DNA from: Treponema sp.
GTDB lineage: Bacteria > Spirochaetota > Spirochaetia > Treponematales > Treponemataceae
NCBI GenBank assembly: GCA_014804085.1
Contig: JAAVAM010000018.1
Span: forward strand, 54,299-59,379
Direction: 5' to 3'
Length of the DNA stretch: 5,081 nucleotides
Part shown: positions 1-5,061 of the stretch, in pieces
Layout: every line of letters begins with the position of its first letter
Position numbering within the stretch: the stretch's first letter is position 1
Position numbers and translations under genes: made by a program
The notes under the pieces: generated by a model
Databases searched by the model: none
What the model was told of the DNA's origin: nothing
Seen by the model: the letters and a program-made list of their open reading frames with translations, nothing else

Positions 1-133
1 AGACAGGACGGGCTATTTTTTACTCATTGTCTTCTCTACAATAGATAATTAAAAATTGCAAGCGCAAAAAAGGCACAGGGACGTGTCTCCGAGGGGTAAT
101 GCCCCGCAGGACGACCATGCGCGGGCGAAGACA
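1..133. other. Gene-free left edge
   Basis: I see no supportable gene here. Reading frames crossing this stretch run into the antisense of paralogue A and have no convincing start. The A/T-rich part (about 11-70) contains short promoter-like words on both strands but no well-spaced -35/-10 pair. A small GGGG-TAATG-CCCC dyad lies at 93-105. The run of T at 15-21 after GGGC could be the tail of a terminator whose stem is outside the window, which cannot be judged. Confidence 0.5.
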
Positions 134-134
134 C

Positions 135-166
135 AAAAAAAGCACTCCTTGCGGAGTGCCTTTTTT
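135..166 (-). terminator. Rho-independent terminator of paralogue A, probably bidirectional
   Basis: GCACTCC (142-148) and GGAGTGC (153-159) form a 7-bp stem closed by a 4-base loop (TTGC). On the minus strand the stem is followed by seven T (A135-A141 on the plus strand). It starts about 16 bases after the stop codon of the minus-strand gene, exactly where its terminator should be. The plus strand also has a T run (161-166), so the hairpin could stop transcripts arriving from the left as well. Confidence 0.93.
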
Positions 167-181
167 GTCCTTGTGCGGGAC

Positions 182-1615
182 TTACATCTTCACGCGGAAG
201 ATGACCGGGATTTCGACGCAGATTGCGCTGTTATCCACTTTGCCGTTGGAGGTCTCCCATGACGCGCCGCTGATTGCGACACCTGCCCAGAGCGATGCGT
301 TTGAGGCCGCATAAATCTGGACTGCCGGGGTCACGCGCCATTCCGGGCTGTAAGAGTTGTCGTCACCGTCAACTTTTGACAGCGGCGTGACAAGCCCGAC
401 GTTCAGCGTGGCGGTCAGCAGGTCGTTGATCTTGAAGCGGCCGGAGAGGTTGTTCCACATGGCGACCTTAAATTTCTGTGCTGTGAAACCAAACGGATTG
501 GACTTATCAGTATTTTGGAAAGGATTGATATAACCATAAGTCCCCTTATAACCAGCATTTCCGGCATTGATTGCACGACCGCCCTCAAAGTTCGTTCCCG
601 AAACGTTCGTGAAGAACGTGATTGAGAGTGCGTCCGTCGCCTGATAGCGTGCGCGCAGGTCAACGCCCCAGTCGAAGTAGTCTCCCTTATCTTTGTCCGT
701 ACCATCAGCATTCTTACCAGGGTTATATTTGCCACCGTACACCTCGGCCGCGCCGCCGATGTTGAGCGTGAGCGCGTCAAGCACTTGCGGCATCACGTAC
801 AGACCGAACGTGTGGTAGAGGGGGCCGCCCGCTGCATGTGAGAGTTTGTAGATAAGCTCTGCGTTGAGCACGTCCTTCACCTTGACCTGGGCGCGTGAGA
901 CAAACGCCGAGTTCCATGTCACCGTCGTGTCGCCGTCCTTGACCACATCAAAGTGGTTTTTAGCGGCTTCATAAGCGGTATTAGTATGGTCGGCTAAAGA
1001 AACATAATCCCCTGAACTGACACCACCCACCAAGATGTTGAGGTTGACGTTATCATTCACGTTGAAGCCGTAGTCGGCGAATCCGGCAATAGCCTTGTGG
1101 TTGGCGGGCTTGGCAAGGTCATCGACAAACAATAACTGCTGTGACCCTTTGAAGATTGAGCCGAGCTTGAATTTTTCAAAGTCAACTCCTTCTCCATTCT
1201 GCGCATCAACGTCTTTCTTTACGCGGTACGCCCCGTCCGCATAGCCATCCTTCCAGTTGCCCGTCCTGAGGGTCAGCGTGCCAGGACCGACCGGGAAGTT
1301 CATCCATGCGCTGTACTCGTTGAGCGTAAAGAGACCAGTACCAGTGGCAGTGGCGAGGTTCACGGCGAACGTCGCACCGGCGCGGTCGCCGTTCAGCACG
1401 AATTTGAACGTGTCGCTACCAGCCCCGTTGTAGGCTCTGTTGTTGTCCCAGTTCATCCAGTCCCGGGTCGTCTTCGTCGTGTCGCCGCTCTCTACGCTTG
1501 ACATAGCGAGTGCATTCAAACGCGAGCGGAAGTTGAGCGTAATCTTTGCGTCCACAGCAAAAGCCGCGCCCGCAACCAACGTTCCTGCAAGTATTGTGGT
1601 CAAGATTTTTTTCAT
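182..1615 (-). CDS. Paralogue A: predicted outer-membrane beta-barrel (porin-like) protein, 477 aa
   Basis: Predicted secreted protein of the outer membrane; the exact substrate or function is not recognised. Residues 1-20 are a typical Sec signal peptide: MKK start, hydrophobic core, cleavage probably after AFA20. No cysteine follows, so it is not a lipoprotein. The mature part is rich in Gly, Asn, Asp and aromatic residues with alternating hydrophobicity, as in beta-barrels. Motifs shared with the two neighbouring paralogues are GAYR (128-131), KLGS (150-153), YFDWGVDLRARYQ (313-325) and AMWN (385-388). The protein ends EIPVIFRVKM, a C-terminal strand with a hydrophobic last residue rather than the classic Phe. 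A Gly/Asn-rich stretch at about 341-380 and the segment 295-312 look like long loops. The start is fixed by AGGAGGA seven bases upstream and by the signal peptide. It is a single-gene unit with its own promoter and terminator, divergent from paralogue B. It could instead be a periplasmic surface-layer-like protein, but a barrel is the better reading. Confidence 0.88.
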   Translation of the reverse strand: MKKILTTILAGTLVAGAAFAVDAKITLNFRSRLNALAMSSVESGDTTKTTRDWMNWDNNRAYNGAGSDTFKFVLNGDRAGATFAVNLATATGTGLFTLNEYSAWMNFPVGPGTLTLRTGNWKDGYADGAYRVKKDVDAQNGEGVDFEKFKLGSIFKGSQQLLFVDDLAKPANHKAIAGFADYGFNVNDNVNLNILVGGVSSGDYVSLADHTNTAYEAAKNHFDVVKDGDTTVTWNSAFVSRAQVKVKDVLNAELIYKLSHAAGGPLYHTFGLYVMPQVLDALTLNIGGAAEVYGGKYNPGKNADGTDKDKGDYFDWGVDLRARYQATDALSITFFTNVSGTNFEGGRAINAGNAGYKGTYGYINPFQNTDKSNPFGFTAQKFKVAMWNNLSGRFKINDLLTATLNVGLVTPLSKVDGDDNSYSPEWRVTPAVQIYAASNASLWAGVAISGASWETSNGKVDNSAICVEIPVIFRVKM

Positions 1616-1628
1616 AAAAAATCCTCCT
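1616..1628 (-). promoter_or_regulatory. Ribosome binding site of paralogue A with poly(T) spacer
   Basis: On the coding strand AGGAGGA is followed by six T and then ATG. The Shine-Dalgarno match is near perfect. The whole spacer between it and the start codon is one A plus a homopolymer, the same design as in front of paralogue B, which has seven T. Confidence 0.92.
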
Positions 1629-1637
1629 CTGTCTGTT

Positions 1638-1672
1638 GGGGCATTTAAACCGACGGTTTTTTCGAGCGCCCC
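1638..1672 (-). promoter_or_regulatory. Conserved leader element of paralogue A (odd palindrome inside an outer stem)
   Basis: The coding strand reads CGAAAAAACCGTCGGTTT (minus-strand 1664 to 1647), the identical 18 bases found before paralogue B. Its core AAACCG-T-CGGTTT (1647-1659) is a 13-base palindrome with one central base. It could be a DNA operator or a weak RNA hairpin with loop GTC. In this copy only, GGGGC and GCCCC (1638-1642 and 1668-1672) flank the core and could form an outer stem. It sits downstream of the predicted start of transcription (about 1677), so it would be in the mRNA leader. Role unknown. Confidence 0.75.
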
Positions 1673-1683
1673 TCTTTGTCGTT

Positions 1684-1712
1684 ATTTTACCATGTCTTTT
1701 TTTATAAGTCAA
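1684..1712 (-). promoter_or_regulatory. Sigma-70-type promoter of paralogue A
   Basis: On the minus strand a -35 TTGACT (1707-1712) and a -10 TAAAAT (1684-1689) are separated by exactly 17 bases of A/T-rich spacer. Both hexamers match the consensus at five of six positions. Transcription would begin near 1677, giving a leader of about 60 bases that contains the conserved palindrome and the ribosome binding site. Confidence 0.8.
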
Positions 1713-1768
1713 TGTAACTTTTTTGAATTTCCGCAATTTTAGGCGAATTTAGCCGACACGCCTCTCCC

Positions 1769-1840
1769 GCCAAGGAGAGCCGCCCGGCGTTGCCGTGTTA
1801 AGGGGTCTCTCCCGGCGATGTTTAAAGCCCTCTCCTTGGC
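1769..1840. repeat. Spaced inverted repeat, 11-bp arms
   Basis: GCCAAGGAGAG (1769-1779) and its exact reverse complement CTCTCCTTGGC (1830-1840) enclose 50 bases. The left arm also takes part in a smaller dyad, CTCTCC (1762-1767) with GGAGAG (1774-1779). The enclosed part holds a further CTCTCCCGGCG similar to the CTCTCCCGCC at 1762. It lies upstream of both divergent genes. It could be a repetitive intergenic palindrome or a binding region; nothing in the sequence decides which. Confidence 0.7.
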
Positions 1841-1921
1841 ACCGTTAAGAACCTTAACAAAGCCGCACCGTTAAGGGCAGTAACGGAAGTGCCGCTGTTA
1901 AGGAGATTAACGGAAATGACC
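1797..1921. repeat. Array of GTTAA/TTAAC dyads
   Basis: GTTAAG occurs at 1797, 1844, 1870 and 1897. The last three start tandem units of 26-27 bases, and in each the word is followed by an inverted partner: CTTAAC (1853-1858), TAAC (1881-1884) and TTAAC (1907-1911). The units at 1868-1894 and 1895-1921 match at 20 of 27 positions and share TAACGGAA. The dyads are GTTAAG-3-CTTAAC, CCGTTA-7-TAACGG and GTTAA-5-TTAAC. Iterated dyads with constant period next to a promoter look like binding sites for a dimeric regulator. A decayed repeat element is the alternative. Confidence 0.72.
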
Positions 1922-1943
1922 TATCAGGAAAGCCCTCTATAAT
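1916..1943 (+). promoter_or_regulatory. Candidate promoter for the B-C operon
   Basis: A perfect -10 TATAAT (1938-1943) is preceded at 16 bases by ATGACC (1916-1921), a four-of-six match to the -35 consensus. Transcription would begin near 1950, leaving a leader of about 280 bases before paralogue B. The last GTTAA/TTAAC unit overlaps the -35 hexamer, which suits a regulated promoter. A closer promoter cannot be excluded: TTGCCC (2130-2135) with AAATAC (2153-2158) is correctly spaced but poor. Confidence 0.5.
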
Positions 1944-1987
1944 AGAAGATATAGAAGACAGACGACAGATTCCGCGCGCCGCGTCTT

Positions 1988-2096
1988 ATCCAACCTTATT
2001 TGGATAGCGCCTTCCAACGCACTTGGATGCTTGCTTACAACCTGCCCGGAACGGAGCATCCAAGCACACGCGCACGGCCGTTCCAACGCACGTGGA
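1988..2096. repeat. Alternating TCCAA/TTGGA boxes with a duplicated 16-mer
   Basis: TCCAA occurs at 1989, 2013, 2059 and 2082, and TTGGA at 2000 and 2023, with steps of 10-13 bases among the first four. ATCCAA-6-TTGGAT (1988-2005) and TCCAA-5-TTGGA (2013-2027) are perfect dyads. CTTGGATGCT (2022-2031) pairs with AGCATCCAAG (2055-2064) as a 10-bp stem. TTCCAACGCACTTGGA (2012-2027) recurs as TTCCAACGCACGTGGA (2081-2096), 69 bases further on and with one change. If the upstream promoter is real, these would fold in the leader mRNA of paralogue B. Otherwise they are an operator array or a repetitive palindromic element. Confidence 0.68.
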
Positions 2097-2128
2097 CACC
2101 CGCGCACATGGACGTGCCGATGAGACCG

Positions 2129-2151
2129 TTTGCCCTGCAACCTGTCAGGCA
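2129..2151. repeat. Short hairpin upstream of paralogue B
   Basis: TTTGCCCTG and CAGGCAAA pair with one bulged C around an eight-base loop. It is not followed by a T run on the plus strand, so it is not a clear terminator there. On the minus strand it is preceded, not followed, by T. Function unknown. Confidence 0.4.
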
Positions 2152-2183
2152 AAAATACCGCGCTGTTTTTGCCCCGACCCTCC

Positions 2184-2204
2184 CGAAAAAACCGTCGGTT
2201 TTAA
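2184..2204 (+). promoter_or_regulatory. Conserved leader element of paralogue B (palindrome)
   Basis: CGAAAAAACCGTCGGTTT (2184-2201) is identical to the element in the leader of paralogue A. Here the palindrome is one base longer on each side (AAAACCG-T-CGGTTTT, 2188-2202). It ends 17 bases before AGGAGG, against about 18 bases in A, so its position relative to the translation start is also conserved. The outer GGGGC/GCCCC stem of the A copy is missing. It may be an operator or a small leader hairpin acting on translation. No regulator is identified. Confidence 0.75.
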
Positions 2205-2219
2205 CTCCCTCTAAAAACT

Positions 2220-2233
2220 AGGAGGATTTTTTT
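2220..2233 (+). promoter_or_regulatory. Ribosome binding site of paralogue B with poly(T) spacer
   Basis: AGGAGGA (2220-2226) is followed by seven T (2227-2233) directly before ATG. It supports the chosen start. The T run is one base longer than in paralogue A. Confidence 0.92.
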
Positions 2234-3400
2234 ATGAAAAAGATTCTGACCACGGCGCTCGTCGGGGCGCTGGTTACAGGGATTGCCTTTGCGGACATAG
2301 GCTTTGACTATACCGGAACGGCAATAGTCAGCGGTCCCGCAAGAGGGCTTGGAAGTAGTAAGGGCGTTAGCCGGAATGACTGCTTGAGCATTGACTTCAG
2401 CAATGACAAGGCCGGTGTCGTTTTTGATGTTGATATTAGGGCTTATGATGATATCTTTACGCCTAAATCACCTGAATTTAAGCTAGACCAGTTTTATGGT
2501 TGGCTGACGTTCGCCCTGCCAGTGGGCAACTTGCAGGTTACCACGGGCAAATGGGCAGGACGCTGGGCTTCCCGTTTGAAGGGTGATGCAGGTGACCTTG
2601 ACGACGAGTTCTACGAGGCGTACAAACTCGGTACGATTGTGAAAGACGGTATTGCTAATGACGTTGACAACCTTACAGGTAAAGACAAAATGTCCACGGT
2701 TTTGGCATACACGCTCAACGACGTGCTACCCGGGTCGCTCATGGTCAAAGCTGGCATGGTCGGGCTTGGCAGTGATTACAACGGTGACAACAAGAATGCT
2801 GATGTCAAAATCAAGTCGGGCTTTGTGGGCGAGCTGTGCTACCGGCAGGAAAACCTTTTCAAATTCAATGTGGCATTCAAGACGCTCAAGCAGGATCAGT
2901 ATGGCGTGGGCATCTTTGCCAGCCCGCTCATGCTCGACAAGCTGGGTGCGACGGTCGGATTTTCGTTTGGTTTGGACAGTGAAGAGGATGTGCGGGATTA
3001 CTTCGAGTACGGCGTAGATTTGCGCCTGCGCTACCAGATTACCGACAAGTGGGCGGTTACCACCATGCACAACATTTCCGGTTATTCAGTTTCTATAGAG
3101 AATGATGATGACCAGGATGACATGGCGATGTGGAATATGCTCTCCACCTCATACAAGGCAGGGGATAATATCCGCTTTGTTGCCACTGTACAGAACACCG
3201 TCCGAAGCTTTAATGCAAAACTCGCTACTGACAGCGTATTCGCTATTACACCGGCATGTGAGATTTCTGCGGGCGACCATGCGACGGTCACCGCCGGATT
3301 TGACATTCGTTGGAATGCGAAAGATACAAAAGTAGCACCGTGGTCTCACGCCGGTAATGCTGACATCAGCATCCCTGTGTATGTTTCGTTCTCGCTCTAA
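2234..3400 (+). CDS. Paralogue B: predicted outer-membrane beta-barrel (porin-like) protein, 388 aa
   Basis: The smallest of three related predicted outer-membrane proteins; substrate not recognised. Residues 1-20 (MKKILTT...AFA) form a Sec signal peptide almost identical to that of A, cleaved before Asp21. No lipobox is present. Shared motifs are TTGKWAGRW (103-111, matching the RTGNWKDG region of A), KLGT (131-134), YFEYGVDLRLRYQ (256-268) and MAMWN (297-301). The end, DISIPVYVSFSL, parallels the EIPVIFRVKM of A. It lacks the GAYR motif and the long insert that A and C carry between the GVDLR and AMWN regions (about 27 residues here against about 57 in A), so its predicted loops are shorter. 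It has three cysteines (50, 202, 342), unusual for such a barrel. The start is set by AGGAGGA and the signal peptide. It is the first gene of a probable operon with C, 39 bp downstream with no terminator between, and shares its leader element with A. Confidence 0.87.
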   Translation: MKKILTTALVGALVTGIAFADIGFDYTGTAIVSGPARGLGSSKGVSRNDCLSIDFSNDKAGVVFDVDIRAYDDIFTPKSPEFKLDQFYGWLTFALPVGNLQVTTGKWAGRWASRLKGDAGDLDDEFYEAYKLGTIVKDGIANDVDNLTGKDKMSTVLAYTLNDVLPGSLMVKAGMVGLGSDYNGDNKNADVKIKSGFVGELCYRQENLFKFNVAFKTLKQDQYGVGIFASPLMLDKLGATVGFSFGLDSEEDVRDYFEYGVDLRLRYQITDKWAVTTMHNISGYSVSIENDDDQDDMAMWNMLSTSYKAGDNIRFVATVQNTVRSFNAKLATDSVFAITPACEISAGDHATVTAGFDIRWNAKDTKVAPWSHAGNADISIPVYVSFSL

Positions 3401-3428
3401 AACGGGAAAGTCGTAGAGATAATTCTTT

Positions 3429-3434
3429 GGAGGA
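3429..3434 (+). promoter_or_regulatory. Ribosome binding site of paralogue C
   Basis: GGAGGA stands five bases before ATG at 3440. Unlike A and B there is no poly(T) spacer and no CCGTCGG palindrome in the 39-bp gap. This fits translation from an mRNA begun upstream of B. Confidence 0.88.
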
Positions 3435-3439
3435 ATTGA

Positions 3440-4795
3440 ATGAAAAAGATTATAAGCGCACTCACGTTGGGTGCAATGATTGGCGCGGTGGCATTCGCGG
3501 ACGTTGAGATAAAACTGAACCTCCGCCAGCGCGCGAACCTGTTTGCGACCGCCAACCAAAAGGGGTCAAAAACCGAGAAAGCATTCGGCTTTCTTGACAA
3601 ATATTCTGATGCCGGCACGGACAACATGGCAATCTCGTTGTCTGGCGACATTGCGGCATTTGACGTGACGCTCACTACTGATGAGAATAAAGATATGGGA
3701 GTTGATGCGGCCGATCCTTATAAGGCTGACAAAGGAATCCGTGCGAAAGTCTTGATGGGTTCACTCTTCCTAGGACCGGTGACGTTGCGAGCAGGATACA
3801 ATGCTGATGGTATTTTGAACGGCGCGTACCGCGCAAAGTCCGATCTGGACTTCGGCAACTTTGAGGGAATGGACTTTGAGTTCAAAAAACTCGGCTCTGC
3901 GTTTGCCGCATCTCCGGCATTCTTTGCGGACAACTTGATTGGTCATGTAAATGGTTCGGGTGAAGAACATTTTTCTTTCACCGCAGACTATGGCTTGAAA
4001 TTTGATAAGGGCGCGGCGACGCTTAGAGCGGCAATGCTTACCAACGAAATCACTAGAAATAAATCGGCCCCCAGTTCTGCACATGCACAGGGACACCAGT
4101 TCTCGTTCATCGCGGACGGACGCATGGACGGCATTGGACAAGCGGAAGCCGTGTTCAAGGTAGGTGAGTATCAGGACAATTCTACAGCCATGGCGTTTGC
4201 CCTGTACGCACAGCCGTCAATCAAGAATCTTATCCTAACAGCGGGCGGCGCGGTGGGCGTTGTCGATTATGACGTGTCCGACGTTTCGTTCGACCTGCGC
4301 GCACGCTATCAGGCAATCCCCAAAAAGTTGAGCATAACCTCGTTCCACAGCTTCAGTTACTTGGTCGGGGATGGCGCGGATGATGTTATGAAAGTGTCTA
4401 ACAAAACAACGAAAGGTATCGCTAACAACGACGGTCTAAAGACACTTGGAGCACACAAGGGAACTCCAATTGAACGCAACAAAATCCTTACCAACAATAT
4501 CATGGTTCGCTACAACGTGAACGACACGCTGACCGTGTACGCCATTGCGGCAGACATGATTGGATTTGGTAAAAACGGGAAAACAACCCCTAAGACTGAA
4601 GATGGCAAAGATGACGCGGGCGCACAGGTGCAGCTCCGCTTCTCCGGTTGGGCGCAGTTTTTTGCCACGAAATCGGCATCAATCAATGTCGGTGTGGTCT
4701 GCTCAGTTGACGACGTAGGCAACTACAAGGATATTGACGACCATCCTTGCAGCTGGAACTGGTCAGTTCCGATGATTCTCCGCATCAAATTCTAA
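3440..4795 (+). CDS. Paralogue C: predicted outer-membrane beta-barrel (porin-like) protein, 451 aa
   Basis: Third member of the local family, closer to A than to B in its first half. Residues 1-20 (MKKIISA...AFA) are a Sec signal peptide, cleaved before Asp21, with no lipobox. Residues 21-35 (VEIKLNLRQRANL) resemble the KITLNFRSRLNAL of A. From about 119 to 153 it aligns with A without gaps: GAYR at 128-131 and KLGS at 150-153 occupy the same numbers in both. The third shared motif is SFDLRARYQA (283-292). The AMWN motif is not kept; TNNIMVRYNVND (351-362) appears to be its counterpart. The protein ends SVPMILRIKF, a good outer-membrane beta-signal with C-terminal Phe, which supports barrel assembly by the Bam machinery. 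Lys/Gly/Thr-rich segments at about 310-345 and 376-396 are probable surface loops. It lies 39 bp after B with a good ribosome binding site and is followed by a strong terminator, so it is probably the last gene of a B-C operon. Ligand unknown. Confidence 0.88.
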   Translation: MKKIISALTLGAMIGAVAFADVEIKLNLRQRANLFATANQKGSKTEKAFGFLDKYSDAGTDNMAISLSGDIAAFDVTLTTDENKDMGVDAADPYKADKGIRAKVLMGSLFLGPVTLRAGYNADGILNGAYRAKSDLDFGNFEGMDFEFKKLGSAFAASPAFFADNLIGHVNGSGEEHFSFTADYGLKFDKGAATLRAAMLTNEITRNKSAPSSAHAQGHQFSFIADGRMDGIGQAEAVFKVGEYQDNSTAMAFALYAQPSIKNLILTAGGAVGVVDYDVSDVSFDLRARYQAIPKKLSITSFHSFSYLVGDGADDVMKVSNKTTKGIANNDGLKTLGAHKGTPIERNKILTNNIMVRYNVNDTLTVYAIAADMIGFGKNGKTTPKTEDGKDDAGAQVQLRFSGWAQFFATKSASINVGVVCSVDDVGNYKDIDDHPCSWNWSVPMILRIKF

Positions 4796-4830
4796 ACGCC
4801 CCGCCCGCGCCCTCCGGCGCAGGCAGGTCG

Positions 4831-4859
4831 AATCCCCCGCGTGTGCGGGGGATTTTTTT
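4831..4859 (+). terminator. Rho-independent terminator of the B-C operon
   Basis: AATCCCCCGC (4831-4840) pairs perfectly with GCGGGGGATT (4845-4854) around loop GTGT and runs into seven T (4853-4859). It lies 35 bases after the stop of paralogue C. A smaller GCGCC-4-GGCGC hairpin (4807-4820) lies between stop and terminator. Confidence 0.95.
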
Positions 4860-4866
4860 ATTACTT

Positions 4867-4892
4867 TTGCGCATTTTGTCAAAAGGTTTCGC
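4867..4892. repeat. Direct repeat, left copy
   Basis: TTGCGCATTTTGTC, then AAAAGG, then TTTCGC. The right copy at 5062-5081 reads TTGCACATTTTGTC followed directly by TTTCGC. That gives 19 of 20 matched bases with one 6-base gap, at a distance of 195 bases. The two copies bound the structured element between them. Confidence 0.65.
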
Positions 4893-4926
4893 AAAATTTG
4901 TTGTTTTTTATTATTGCTATCTATAA

Positions 4927-4963
4927 CAGCGGGATCTTGGGGCAGTTGCCCCAAGCGGTGCTG
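4927..4963. repeat. Strong hairpin downstream of the operon
   Basis: CTTGGGGCA (4936-4944) and TGCCCCAAG (4947-4955) are exact reverse complements; as RNA they give an 8-bp stem with loop AGTT. Outer CAGC (4927-4930) and GCTG (4960-4963) could extend it after an internal loop. No T run follows on the plus strand, so it is not a terminator there. Confidence 0.75.
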
Positions 4964-4972
4964 GGGAAGGTG

Positions 4973-5061
4973 GGTGGTTTGGAGGGAGGCCCCCCCCGCT
5001 TCCGAGTAGAGGGGTTCCCTCCCTCCAAGAGTTCCGTCCGCTTCCAAGCGGATAAACCACC
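4973..5061. repeat. Nested inverted repeats with predicted three-way fold
   Basis: GGTGGTTT (4973-4980) pairs with AAACCACC (5054-5061). Inside, TTGGAGGGAGG (4979-4989) pairs with CCTCCCTCCAA (5018-5028), and TCCGCTT (5037-5043) pairs with AAGCGGA (5046-5052). Together they form a closed stem carrying two arms. A run of eight C (4990-4997) lies in the first arm. No frame through it looks coding. It could be a small non-autonomous mobile or repetitive element or a structured RNA; the family is not recognised. Confidence 0.68.

Noticed and set aside
56..314. Two plus-strand frames of 68-71 residues at the left edge
   Set aside because: They cross the terminator of paralogue A and continue antisense to its coding region, with no ribosome binding site.
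1556..1615. Lipoprotein signal peptide in the paralogues
   Set aside because: No cysteine is present around the predicted cleavage site in any of the three; AFA followed by V or D fits signal peptidase I instead.
1842..1921. CRISPR array
   Set aside because: The repeated units are 26-27 bases, imperfect and directly adjacent, without the unique spacers between identical repeats that define CRISPR.
1937..2221. Open frames of 63-73 residues on both strands in the divergent spacer
   Set aside because: The two plus-strand frames begin at TTG without a ribosome binding site. The repeated peptide FQRTW in one comes from the DNA repeat TTCCAACGCAC. The minus-strand frame has no recognisable features. 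All lie over dyads and repeats.
1556..2293. Recent gene conversion between the 5' ends of A and B
   Set aside because: The signal-peptide codons show many silent and replacement differences, so recent copying is not supported; only the leader motif is identical.
3149..3559. Minus-strand frame of 136 residues across the B-C junction
   Set aside because: It is antisense to two well-supported genes with signal peptides and ribosome binding sites, and has no start signal of its own. Other antisense or out-of-frame frames inside A, B and C were rejected for the same reason.
4898..4927. Promoter for a transcript of the downstream element (TTGTTG, 18 bases, TATAAC)
   Set aside because: The -35 hexamer matches the consensus at only three of six positions and the region is T-rich, so such matches arise by chance. 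It is too weak to list.
4763..5047. Minus-strand frame of 94 residues at the right end
   Set aside because: It runs through the nested palindromes, the strong terminator and the end of paralogue C. Its composition simply reflects palindromic DNA.
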